DNA from: Glycomyces xiaoerkulensis
GTDB taxonomy: Bacteria; Actinomycetota; Actinomycetes; Mycobacteriales; Micromonosporaceae
Assembly: GCF_002798405.1 (NCBI RefSeq)
Contig: NZ_PGGV01000033.1
Coordinates: 186,001 to 250,000 of the forward strand
Length of the DNA: 64,000 nt
Reading direction: 5' to 3'
Shown: piece by piece, positions 1-7,982 of the stretch
How the letters are laid out: every line of letters begins with the position of its first letter
Numbering within the stretch: the first letter of the stretch is position 1
Notes under the pieces: generated by a model
The model's database searches: none
What the model was told of the DNA's origin: nothing
What the model saw: only the letters and a program-made list of their open reading frames with translations
Translations under genes and position numbers: made by a program

Positions 1-1322
1 GCCGCCCGGGCGAGGTCGGCCGCCAGCGCGGTGAGCGCCCGGACCGCCGCCTCGGCGTCGGCGACGGCGTCGCGGACGGCGGCGGCCAGGTCGGGCCGGT
101 CGTGGTCGAACACGGCCGCGGCCATGGTCAGCCCGTCGTCGACCAGGTCCTCGATCACCGATTCGTTGCTGATGTAGTGGCCGCCGAGCGCCCGTGCTTC
201 GACTGTGCGGTCGGCGGGGATCATGCCGCGCTCGGTGAGGTGGCCGACCCACTCCATGACGCCGGGGGTGAGGGCGTCGCCGCCGGTGGCCGAGCGTCCG
301 GCGGTGCCGGGCAGCATCGAGGCCAGTCCGCGCCAGAGGTTGCGGCGCGGGTCGTGCGCCTTGGGCAGGTAGACCAGCGGCTGCTTGAGCCGCTTCTCTT
401 GGGGTCGGCTGCGTCTCCAGGCGGTGAAGGGCTCGATCAGGTGGAGGTTGGCGCCGGGCAGCTTGTCGCCTTGGCAGACCAGGGCGCCGGTGACCGACTG
501 CTTGTCGAAGTGGAGCCGGACGCGGCGGGACTGCCAGGTGTACAGGTCGAGCGGTCCGAGTGGCCTGCCGCTGGGCCATTCGCCGTCGACGCCGGGACGT
601 TGTTCGATCGTCGGCGTCTGCGGCGGGCGCTCCCAGAGGGGCAGGTCGTCCTCGTCGAATCGCGCGTAGGGCACGTCGAAGGCGATCAGGTTGAGCAGCA
701 GTGTCTCCCGCAGGTCGTCGCCGCGGGCGTATACGCCGCCGTAGCGGCCGCAGTATCCGGGTCCGATGGGGTAACCTTTGCCGCCCTTGACGCGGGGGTC
801 CGCCTTCGCGCCCGACTTGATGCCGGCAGGGTCGAACGTCTGGCAGTGCACGAGCCAGCGGGCGGCTTCGGCGAAGCCGATGCGGTCGGTCGAGTCCGCC
901 TCGCGCATGCGGAAGTAGGGGTTGCCGACCGGGAGGTCGGCGATGAACCCGGCGAGGCTCGTCCTGCCGCTGCCGGCCGGTTCGAGGTCGCCGACCTGGT
1001 AGAAGGGCGTCTCGGGGTGGAGCAGGTCGAAGCGGTGGCGCCAGTGGTCGAGGTAGTCGGCGAGGTCGTCGATCGGGAGCCGGTCGTCCCGCCACAGGCG
1101 CCGCCATTCCAGATCGTTCTCGGGGCCGTCGATCGAGCAGTGCAGGACGGCCAGGAGCAGCCGCAGGACGGCGAGTTCCTGTGTGGGTACGTCGCCGGTG
1201 AGTCGTGCGATGGAGCCGGATTCGGTGAACAGCTCCAGCATCGACACCTCGGCGGTGGTGCCGTCGTGCCGCTGCACCAGGATCCAGGGTCGGTCGATGA
1301 GGTCGAATCGGGGTGGACTCAT
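1..1322 (-). CDS. casA: Type I-E Cascade large subunit CasA/Cse1 (partial, C-terminus outside window)
   Basis: CasA/Cse1 is the large subunit of the type I-E surveillance complex: it recognises the PAM and recruits Cas3. The protein starts MSPPRFDLIDRPWILVQ, the typical Cse1 opening, and about 440 residues are visible before the left edge; the family is usually 500-560 residues. Family-like blocks are a long helical N-terminal half (LAVLRLLLAVLHCSIDGP), PFYQV, the Gly/Lys-rich loop around residues 165-190 (KADPRVKGGKGYPIGPGYCGRYGG) and the helical C-terminal start (WVGHLTERGMIP). The ATG overlaps the cas3 stop as ATGA (1319-1322), so the two genes are translationally coupled. The remaining Cascade and adaptation genes should lie to the left. 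The call is firm; the missing end cannot be judged. Confidence 0.9.
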   Translation of the reverse strand, partial: MSPPRFDLIDRPWILVQRHDGTTAEVSMLELFTESGSIARLTGDVPTQELAVLRLLLAVLHCSIDGPENDLEWRRLWRDDRLPIDDLADYLDHWRHRFDLLHPETPFYQVGDLEPAGSGRTSLAGFIADLPVGNPYFRMREADSTDRIGFAEAARWLVHCQTFDPAGIKSGAKADPRVKGGKGYPIGPGYCGRYGGVYARGDDLRETLLLNLIAFDVPYARFDEDDLPLWERPPQTPTIEQRPGVDGEWPSGRPLGPLDLYTWQSRRVRLHFDKQSVTGALVCQGDKLPGANLHLIEPFTAWRRSRPQEKRLKQPLVYLPKAHDPRRNLWRGLASMLPGTAGRSATGGDALTPGVMEWVGHLTERGMIPADRTVEARALGGHYISNESVIEDLVDDGLTMAAAVFDHDRPDLAAAVRDAVADAEAAVRALTALAADLARA

Positions 1323-4168
1323 GGGAGTCGGGTTGCCTCCAAGCCGTCGCGGTGGTCGTAGTGGAGCTCGAATCCGGCCAGGCGGGTTCGCCCGGTGTGG
1401 TCGAAGTCGAGCAGCAGTTCGCCTTTGAGCAGGTAGACCTGTTCCCAGGCGGGGTAGTCGTGCCGGGCCTCGAGTTCGGCTATGGCCGCGTCGACCGGGA
1501 CGCCGCGGGGCAGCGCGAGTGTGCAGGAGGCGAGGGTCCGCGCCAGCGCCGGTTCCGGAGCCGTGTCGGTCGGGATCTCCAACCCGCCGCCGGTTTCGAG
1601 CCAGGGCGGGGTGATGAGGCGTTTTCCGTCGCGGACGGCCACCAGCACTTCGAGGGTCTCGGTGGAGTCGTCGCGGACGTGGGCGCGTCCGGAAGGGCTG
1701 TCTTCGTCGTGCTTGTCGCTGCCGGTGGCCTGGGCGTGGAGCCAGCCGAGGAGTGGGGTGCCAGGGGAGGCGGGGCGGTCGAGCTGGAAGATCTCGGCCC
1801 GGCTCGCCTTGGAAGACATGGCGGCCTCGTGGTCGAGTTCGGCCCGGTTCATCGTCTCGTGCCACTCGACCGGCCCGTCCGGGCGCCCGCCGTAGGCGGC
1901 TTGGACGAGCGGGGCGATGTCGTCGGGGACGGTCACGGGCCGGTCCGATTCGAGCCGGTCCCACAGGACGGCCGCCGACCGGAGCAGGGGATGCTCGCCG
2001 TAGACGGTGCGGGAGCCGCGGACCGGCTCGGGCGGGACGGCGCCCCAGTCGGCGCCGGTGAAGTAGCACTTGGCCGGTCCGGTGCGTCCGGGCCGGTGGT
2101 GGCGGTGGAGCCGGCCCATCCGCTGCAGGACTAGGTCTACCGGGGCGAGGTCGGTGACCAGGAGGTCGAAGTCGATGTCGAGGCTCTGTTCGGCGACCTG
2201 GCTGGCGACTACGATGTGCTTCTCTGGCCGCTTTACAGGGGATTTGCGTTCGGGAGGTCCGAAGGCGTCGCGGAGCCACTGGTCCTTGGCGGCTCGGTCG
2301 GCGGCCATGAAGCGGGAGTGGGCGACGGAAACGATCGAGCTCGGGAACCGGGCGCGGAGCCGCGCCGCGGTCTCCTGCACCCGGCGGACCGTGTTCTGCA
2401 CGACCAGCGCGCATCCCCCGTCGGCGAGCTCTCGTTCCAGGAGTGCCCCGAGCGATTCGGGGGTGTCCTCCAGGCACGCGAGGTGGACCTCCTGGTCGCG
2501 GCCGGAGGGTTCGGTGACCGTGACCAGCGGTGCCTCGGTTCCGGAGGCGGCGAGCACCGGATATCCGATGTCGCCGTGGAGGACGTCGTACGGGTCGGCG
2601 GCCGGTCGGGATGCCCGCCGGGGCCGACGCTTCCGGCGTCCGAGCCGGCCGCGGTCGTATGCGGCGAGCATCGCCTTGCGACGCTGCGCGGGCAGCGTCG
2701 CGGACAGTACGATCACCGGGACCCCTATGGCGCCCATCCATTCCAGGGCGCGATCCAAGTAGGAGCTCATGTAGACGTCGTAAGCATGCGCTTCGTCCAC
2801 GATGACCACTTTTCCGGCCAGGCCCAGGTGGCGGAGCACCACGTGTTTCGATTTCAGCGCCGAGAACAGCAACTGGTCGATCGTGCCGATGACGAAGTTG
2901 GAGAGCATGGCCCGTTTCCGGCCGGCGGTCCAACTGTGCGCCGCCACCCCGGCGCCGCCGTCGTCCATCCCGATTCGCGACGGCGCTCCGCGCCAGAAGA
3001 GCCGCTTGAAGTCCTGGTTGAGCCGGGCCTTGCCGTGAGCAAGCATGACGCTCTGATGTCCGCGCCCCACATCAGCGTCCGGGAGGCGAGTGAGCCAATC
3101 GAGCACCCGCAGGAACATGGCGTCACTCGTCGCGCGAGTGGGGAGTGCGACCAGGCAGCCGCCCGCGCCGGTGCGGGAGGCCAGGATCTCGGCTGCGGCG
3201 AGCGCGGCCTCGGTCTTGCCCTCGCCCATCGGGGCCTCGATTACCATCAGTCCGGGAGCGGCCATGCGCTCGGCCAGGTCGACTGCGGCGCTCTGAACCG
3301 GCCGGATCGTTGCGCCTTCCGGCAGCGTGAACCGCTGCTGGAACAGATCGCCCTGCTCCGGTTCCGGCCGTGCGGTCCAAGGGGTGGGCAGATCGAGCTC
3401 CTCCCACGCTCGTTCCAAGCGGTCGTGCGCGGTCACCGAGTTGGGGTCGTCGTAGGGGAACAGGTCTTCATTGGAGGCGATCCAATCGGCGACGATGACG
3501 ATCCCCGTGAGGATGGCCTGTACCGGCTGAGAGATACGGATCGTCGGCCAAGCCTCGATTCGGTCCGAGGCGCCGGTTTCGGTCGCGGCCCAGTCCAGCA
3601 GCTCCTCTTGGCATGTGGTCCACATGGGGCCACTGGAGTCGTCGACTCCGAGGAGGTAGGGCCTACGCCTGGCTTCTCCGAGGTCCCCGTCCGTCGGCGG
3701 TACGCCGTGGTGCCCGCCTACGACTACCGACAACTGCTGCGACTCAAGCCGGTCCCAACCGAAGCGATCAGCCAGCCACTGGTCGAGCAGGATCATGCCC
3801 GCAGTGGCGTGTCGAGCGAACTGGCGTTCGGTCTCTACCAGGGAGCTGAAGACGAAACCGCGGTCCCGCATGCGGTCGGCCAGCCACTCGACCTGCCAGG
3901 CGAAGGCGGGCGTGGCCTTGCCGACGTCATGGACGAACGCCAACCAGCCACAAAGCACCCGGCCGTCCGCATCGCCACCGGGGAGTTCAGCAGCGATGCG
4001 TCCCTTGATATTCGACGGAAGCCACTCGTCCCACAAGCGCATGGCCACCGCCCCCGAGTCGGACAGGTGCCGCCACAGTGGAAGCCACGCTTCCGAACCG
4101 TCCCATGAAGATTTGCCCCACGCAGACTGCACCGCGCGGGAAGGTCGCCATTGACCACTGTCTCGCAT
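1319..4168 (-). CDS. cas3: CRISPR-associated nuclease-helicase Cas3 (type I-E)
   Basis: Cas3 is the nuclease-helicase that Cascade recruits to unwind and degrade target DNA. From the chosen ATG (949 aa) the HD nuclease part comes first: FVHDVGK (about residue 79), RHATAG (about 120), GGHHG (about 152) and VADWIASN (about 227). The SF2 helicase follows: EAPMGEGKTE (Walker A, about 311), VDEAH (about 457), SATLP (about 490) and the motif VI segment QRMGRLHRHHRPGR. A Cas3 C-terminal domain closes the protein. The frame is open to a GTG at 4348, but that codon lies inside a degenerate CRISPR-type repeat and the first 60 residues look non-conserved. The ATG at 4168 puts the family start (AVQSAWGKS) near the N-terminus and gives a usual length. 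No strong Shine-Dalgarno supports any start, so 4249 is also possible. Confidence 0.9.
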   Translation of the reverse strand: MRDSGQWRPSRAVQSAWGKSSWDGSEAWLPLWRHLSDSGAVAMRLWDEWLPSNIKGRIAAELPGGDADGRVLCGWLAFVHDVGKATPAFAWQVEWLADRMRDRGFVFSSLVETERQFARHATAGMILLDQWLADRFGWDRLESQQLSVVVGGHHGVPPTDGDLGEARRRPYLLGVDDSSGPMWTTCQEELLDWAATETGASDRIEAWPTIRISQPVQAILTGIVIVADWIASNEDLFPYDDPNSVTAHDRLERAWEELDLPTPWTARPEPEQGDLFQQRFTLPEGATIRPVQSAAVDLAERMAAPGLMVIEAPMGEGKTEAALAAAEILASRTGAGGCLVALPTRATSDAMFLRVLDWLTRLPDADVGRGHQSVMLAHGKARLNQDFKRLFWRGAPSRIGMDDGGAGVAAHSWTAGRKRAMLSNFVIGTIDQLLFSALKSKHVVLRHLGLAGKVVIVDEAHAYDVYMSSYLDRALEWMGAIGVPVIVLSATLPAQRRKAMLAAYDRGRLGRRKRRPRRASRPAADPYDVLHGDIGYPVLAASGTEAPLVTVTEPSGRDQEVHLACLEDTPESLGALLERELADGGCALVVQNTVRRVQETAARLRARFPSSIVSVAHSRFMAADRAAKDQWLRDAFGPPERKSPVKRPEKHIVVASQVAEQSLDIDFDLLVTDLAPVDLVLQRMGRLHRHHRPGRTGPAKCYFTGADWGAVPPEPVRGSRTVYGEHPLLRSAAVLWDRLESDRPVTVPDDIAPLVQAAYGGRPDGPVEWHETMNRAELDHEAAMSSKASRAEIFQLDRPASPGTPLLGWLHAQATGSDKHDEDSPSGRAHVRDDSTETLEVLVAVRDGKRLITPPWLETGGGLEIPTDTAPEPALARTLASCTLALPRGVPVDAAIAELEARHDYPAWEQVYLLKGELLLDFDHTGRTRLAGFELHYDHRDGLEATRLP

Positions 4169-4320
4169 AAGGAGATCACGCCCGGTAGCGAAGCTGGGTT
4201 GCGGTGATGGTTTGGTACGGGCGAGTAATGGCCGGACGGTCCGTGGCATAGGTCCGAACGGCCCAAGTGCCGCCGGTGGAGTTGGTTCAGGGAGTTGAAC
4301 AGGGCGCCGAGCGTACGGTC

Positions 4321-4409
4321 TGGGTAGCCCCGCCTCCGTGGAGATCACTGGAATCTACCGACGTGCTCGAAGTCCGCACAGGGGTCACCCCCGTCCCCGT
4401 GGGGAACGC
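4321..4409 (-). CRISPR. Degenerate two-repeat mini-CRISPR upstream of cas3
   Basis: Two sequences resembling the main-array repeat lie at 4382-4409 (20 of 28 bases match) and 4321-4348 (19 of 28). They start exactly 61 bp apart, which is the period of the main array, and enclose a 33-nt spacer-like segment at 4349-4381. Both are oriented like the main array and cas3 (minus). On that strand the downstream copy can still form five of the six Cas6e-type stem pairs around a 4-nt loop, and the first spacer-like base is C as in most real spacers. Known precedents are CreR/CreA-type crRNA-like RNAs that guide Cascade to a promoter; a relic of an old array is the alternative. The unit is not in register with the main array. 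Confidence 0.6.
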
Positions 4410-4883
4410 CTGCCCTGCATCGAATTCGAGCCCGTGCCGTCGACGGTTGAACGAATGTTGTGGCGTCCTCGACGTTCGAGTCCGTTAGGGTCCGCCGATA
4501 CAGCGCGACCCCCGGGGTCTGATATCCCTCAGATGGCCCAGGGGTCACTTCCCTTCCCATGCGCGATGGGCGGCATGTCCGAATGCTACACAATTCGGAC
4601 CGAGCAGTGCGTACTCGTACCTCAAGTGCAATCGTTGCGAGCAGCGGATCCCAACGTCAACGCGGCCACACTCAGAGGCTGTCGCCACTGGTGGTTGCGA
4701 AAGATCCCTGGGCCTGATCGCGAGTCAGCTCCCGGGTCCGCCGGGACGGGTCAGGAACCAGAGGGACCGTGACCCAGAGCTATCGATGTGCTCACAATGC
4801 TGCATACTTGACGCATATACCACCCGGTGCCCGCCGCAGGGGCCGGGTTCTTCTATCGGTTCTCACGATTTGCGGACTGCCAC
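4410..4883. other. Gene-free region between CRISPR array trailer and cas3; probable cas promoter zone
   Basis: No gene is supported in these 474 bases. They hold a perfect inverted repeat at 4577-4600 (listed separately), a 13-bp palindrome at 4507-4519, and a G+C-rich hairpin near 4823-4847 followed by a pyrimidine run on the plus strand. Cas3 transcription must begin here or within the mini-array unless it reads through from the main array. No consensus promoter stands out. Confidence 0.4.
4577..4600. promoter_or_regulatory. Perfect inverted repeat, candidate operator of the cas operon
   Basis: The arms GTCCGAAT and ATTCGGAC are perfect 8-bp complements separated by 8 bases. The minus-strand loop contains TAGCAT, a possible -10 box reading towards cas3, so a protein bound here could block cas transcription. 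It could also act as a weak hairpin at the end of the array transcript. The binding protein is unknown. Confidence 0.4.
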
Positions 4884-5765
4884 CACCAATCCCCACCTGC
4901 ACGGGGACCACGACCGGATGATCCACGAGCCCTCGGTCGGCCTGGGATCATCCCCGCCTGCGCGGGGAACACGCACCGGGGAACACCCGCTCGATCTGGT
5001 CCAGGGGATCATCCCCGCCTGCGCGGGGAGCACTGGGAGACGCTCATCAACGACGACCTCGACGCGGGATCATCCCCGCCTGCGCGGGGAGCACACCGTC
5101 GACCAGTCGGTGACATAGCACCACCGGGGATCATCCCCGCCTGCGCGGGGAGCACTGCTCCTCGGTGAGGATCCTCCTGTCGTGCCAGGGATCATCCCCG
5201 CCTGCGCGGGGAGCACGACGCTAGCGGTGAGCTGCTGATCATCGACCCGGGATCATCCCCGCCTGCGCGGGGAGCACATCGGTGAACCCCGACGGGGCGA
5301 TGATGCGCAGGGATCATCCCCGCCTGCGCGGGGAGCACGACCCCGCCCACCCCAACAGCCTCGTTCCAAAGGGATCATCCCCGCCTGCGCGGGGAGCACG
5401 ACCCGGTGAACCAGAACGCGTGCGCCCACTCCGGATCATCCCCGCCTGCGCGGGGAGCACGACGTCCAGGTGTCCAACTCGCACTCGACGTACGGATCAT
5501 CCCCGCCTGCGCGGGGAGCACCGCTCGCGGAGGGCCTCGACCTCGTCGGCCAGGGGATCATCCCCGCCTGCGCGGGGAGCACACTTGGACGATTAACAAT
5601 TTCGTGGAAGCCAAGGGATCATCCCCGCCTGCGCGGGGAGCACTCGGAATCTGAGGAAATGCGGGAAATGCGCGAGGGATCATCCCCGCCTGCGCGGGGA
5701 GCACAATACAGGAGCTAATCTCGTCACGGTCTCTTATGGATCATCCCCGCCTGCGCGGGGAGCAC
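4884..5765 (-). CRISPR. Type I-E CRISPR array, 15 repeats and 14 spacers
   Basis: Fourteen 28-bp repeats start at 4945, 5006, 5067, 5128, 5189, 5250, 5311, 5372, 5433, 5494, 5555, 5616, 5677 and 5738, always 61 bp apart, so every spacer is 33 nt counted this way. A fifteenth copy at 4884-4911 matches at only 20 of 28 positions, and the copy at 4945 has one change; such decay marks the leader-distal end. The repeat core is CCCCGC, CTGC loop, GCGGGG. Comparison with the E. coli type I-E repeat shows the crRNA strand is the minus strand, so transcription runs from 5765 leftward towards cas3. The base next to the repeat on the spacer side (plus strand, just left of each repeat) is G in 11 of 14 units. 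Confidence 0.98.
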
Positions 5766-5949
5766 TCTTGTTGACCAGTGAGTTTACCCTAGCATCCCGG
5801 CGAATAGATTCACTCTCGCCAGACTGTCCGGTATGGATCTACTGCTCGGCCCTTGGCGTGGCCGCTGGTTTGTGCAGTGGGCATGGCGCGTGCGGTTCGT
5901 CGTGGGTCGGCCGCGTAGCCATCGCATGCCAACGGCAGCGGCCCTCGGT
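5766..5949 (-). promoter_or_regulatory. CRISPR leader
   Basis: The 60-80 bases right of the last intact repeat are clearly more A/T-rich than the surroundings and contain no gene. By repeat orientation and decay this is the leader side, where new spacers are inserted. On the minus strand a TAGGGT box (5786-5791) could be the -10 element of the pre-crRNA promoter; no convincing -35 was seen. Confidence 0.6.
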
Positions 5950-7659
5950 TCAAGATTCCACCTCGCCGCTCTCTCCGTCCCCTTCGTCGTCCACGGTGAT
6001 CGCTCCGGTGACCAGGCCGGTCGCTACGTCTCCGGCCAGCGCGGCGGCTTCGGCGCCGGCGGTTTCGAGGCGGTCGCGCAGGTGCAGCAGTTCGGCGAAG
6101 GCCGCGCCGCGGCGGCGTTGTTCGGCCAGCGGCAGGCGCGGGAGCTTGACTGCGAGGATGCGGCGTTTGGCGCCGGTGGCGGTGCGCTTGGCGGCGCTGG
6201 GCAGCCGGGCGGTCAGGACGGCCGCCAGCCAGGCCGGGTCGACTGCGTCCGTGGCGCAACTGATCGTCCACTGAGAGTCCGATGCGGAGTCGAGGGGGCC
6301 GAGTCGGACCGTGCGCGGCCCGATCGGGTCGACGACGACGCCGTCGCCTTCGGCGCCGCCGGGGCCGATCTCGATGAGCCCGTCCCGTTCGAGGTCGGCC
6401 AGGCTGGTCTCCGGGGTGGGGTGGGACCGGCTCGGGCCGAAGCGGGGCAGCGGCGCGGCGAGTTCGGCGAGGGTCCGGCCGAGGCGTTCGGTGGCACCGG
6501 AGAGGTCATCGAGGCCGGTGTCGGCCGAGGCGAGGTAGACCGCGGGGGAGATGTCGACGTCCTCGTCCCACAGCCGCATGAGCGGGACGGTGACCGAGTC
6601 GGCGGTGCGGATGGCCGCGCCGGGCCGGGCGTTGAAGTCGTGCCAGGTCCGGGCGAAGTCGCCGCCGGTGGAGACCAGGAGCTGCGAGCTCTCGCCGCGG
6701 GGGACCAGGACCCAGATGTGCGCCTTGGAGTCGGGGTGGTCGATCACCGCACGCAGCGCGCCCCAGCGCAGCAGCTCGGAGCGGATGCGCCTGCCGGACC
6801 GCCGGTGGGCGACCATCGCGGGCATGCGGACGACGGCCACACCGCCGGGGGCCAGCAGCGAGAGGCAGTGCAGCGCCCAGGCGAGCTCGGGTTCGGTGCG
6901 CGGGGGCGTGCCGTAGGCCAGGCGGGGGTCGTCGCCGGTCGGGAGCCGCTCGTGTCCCCAGTCCTTGATGTTGAACGGCGGGTCGCACACCACGAGGTCG
7001 TAGCGCTCCTCGGGCAGCGGGCTCAGCAGTGAGTCGCCGATGTGGACGGCGATGTCGGCGCCGGGCCGCCGCAGTCGGAGTCGCCGTTCGCAGATCGCCG
7101 CCTGGGTCGAGGACAGGTCTCTGCCGGACACCGAGGCCGTCTCGGGCACGGTACGGACGAGGGCGGTGAGCAGGTCGCCCTCGCCGCAGGCCGGGTCGTG
7201 GACCGCGAGGCCCGGCCCGGACGGGGCGCAGACGGCGCCGATGTCGACCAGCGCCCCGATGCCGGGGGTGGCGGTGCCGGTGGTCTCGCGGGCGCGTTCG
7301 ACGAAGAATTCGAACAGCTCGGCCGGATCGGTCTCGGCGGTGGCTTCTTCCAGGCGCTTTGCCAGTTCGGAGCCGTCGCCGTCGAGGGCCGCGGCGACGG
7401 CGCGCAGCGCGTGGTCGGGGGAGGGGTGGGTGCCGTGGAGCGAGAACCAGATCCGGTCGGCGGTGGTGATGTGCAGTTCGCGGCCGTGCTGGGCGGCCCA
7501 ATGTTCGATCTGGGCGAGGTCGAAGCGGGGGCGCCGGGCGCTCTCGTCGACCGGGGTGGGGAAGTCCGGTTCGCGCCTGCGCCAGTTGCTGACGGCGTTG
7601 CGACCGACCTCGGCCAGACGGGCGAGGTCGGTGAGGGTGATGGTCTCGTGGGCGGTCAT
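5950..7659 (-). CDS. N6-adenine DNA methyltransferase with N-terminal HTH (orphan HsdM-like)
   Basis: Predicted SAM-dependent DNA adenine methyltransferase of the HsdM/N6_Mtase type, 569 aa. A helix-turn-helix-like N-terminus (ITLTDLARLAEVGRNAVSNWRRR, residues 7-29) is followed by a helical HsdM-like segment, SAM motif I (DPACGEGDLL, 155-164) and catalytic motif IV (DPPF, 226-229). The C-terminal 200 residues resemble a short target-recognition/HsdS-like half (WLAAVLTARLPS, KLPRLPLAEQRRRGAAFAELLHLRDRLE). The ATG at 7659 was chosen over upstream codons because AGGGGAG stands 5-11 bases before it. No restriction subunit is next to it, so it is an orphan enzyme or a partner of something encoded elsewhere. 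It abuts the CRISPR leader and reads towards the array. Confidence 0.8.
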   Translation of the reverse strand: MTAHETITLTDLARLAEVGRNAVSNWRRREPDFPTPVDESARRPRFDLAQIEHWAAQHGRELHITTADRIWFSLHGTHPSPDHALRAVAAALDGDGSELAKRLEEATAETDPAELFEFFVERARETTGTATPGIGALVDIGAVCAPSGPGLAVHDPACGEGDLLTALVRTVPETASVSGRDLSSTQAAICERRLRLRRPGADIAVHIGDSLLSPLPEERYDLVVCDPPFNIKDWGHERLPTGDDPRLAYGTPPRTEPELAWALHCLSLLAPGGVAVVRMPAMVAHRRSGRRIRSELLRWGALRAVIDHPDSKAHIWVLVPRGESSQLLVSTGGDFARTWHDFNARPGAAIRTADSVTVPLMRLWDEDVDISPAVYLASADTGLDDLSGATERLGRTLAELAAPLPRFGPSRSHPTPETSLADLERDGLIEIGPGGAEGDGVVVDPIGPRTVRLGPLDSASDSQWTISCATDAVDPAWLAAVLTARLPSAAKRTATGAKRRILAVKLPRLPLAEQRRRGAAFAELLHLRDRLETAGAEAAALAGDVATGLVTGAITVDDEGDGESGEVES

Positions 7660-7982
7660 GCGGCTCCCCTGCTCGGCATATATCGAATCGTAGCCCACCG
7701 CGCGCTGTTGAGCTTTGACACAGGCCGTCAATCGTGTGAATCAAAATCACAAGACAGTTGTGTTGAAGCTCGTGGCACGATGAATGCCGCCGCGGGCGCC
7801 ACCCCGATCTCCGCGGCGTGATCTTGGCCATGTGCGACGGTCGCATGTCGCGCCCGATCGCACAATCCCAGCTCGCACAAGGCAACCGGCGACGGCTGCT
7901 TGCAGCCGAGACCTAGAGTCCTCCTGGTCAGCCGAACCGCCGCGGCTCCCCTCGGGCGCGGCGAAGCACAGAAAGTGATCCA
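7660..7982. promoter_or_regulatory. Divergent intergenic region with two adjacent inverted repeats
   Basis: This 323-bp gap separates the leftward methyltransferase from the rightward lipoprotein. TTGAC/GTCAA arms (7715-7731, 7-base gap) and TGTGA/TCACA arms (7735-7751, 7-base gap) lie 3 bp apart in an A/T-richer stretch. They look like operators; the second resembles CRP/Rex half-sites, but its 7-base gap does not fit either consensus. No gene is seen. Confidence 0.4.

Noticed and set aside
102-1361. Long plus-strand open frame across casA
   Set aside because: It is the antisense shadow of a clear Cse1 protein; high G+C leaves such frames open.
4169-4348. N-terminal extension of Cas3 from the GTG at 4348 (60 extra residues)
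   Set aside because: The GTG is the outer end of a degenerate CRISPR repeat, the extension is Pro/Arg-rich and unlike Cas3, and no ribosome site supports it.
4384-4884. Mini-array as a simple continuation of the main array
   Set aside because: The distance from 4382 to 4884 is 502 bp, not a multiple of 61, and no intermediate repeats were found.
5833-7032. Plus-strand open frame rich in Gly/Val/Arg opposite the methyltransferase gene
   Set aside because: Low-complexity composition typical of an antisense frame; the minus strand carries DPPF methyltransferase motifs.
7735-7751. CRP- or Rex-like operator TGTGA/TCACA
   Set aside because: The gap is 7 bases; both consensus sites need a 16-bp symmetrical site, so it was kept only as an unnamed inverted repeat.
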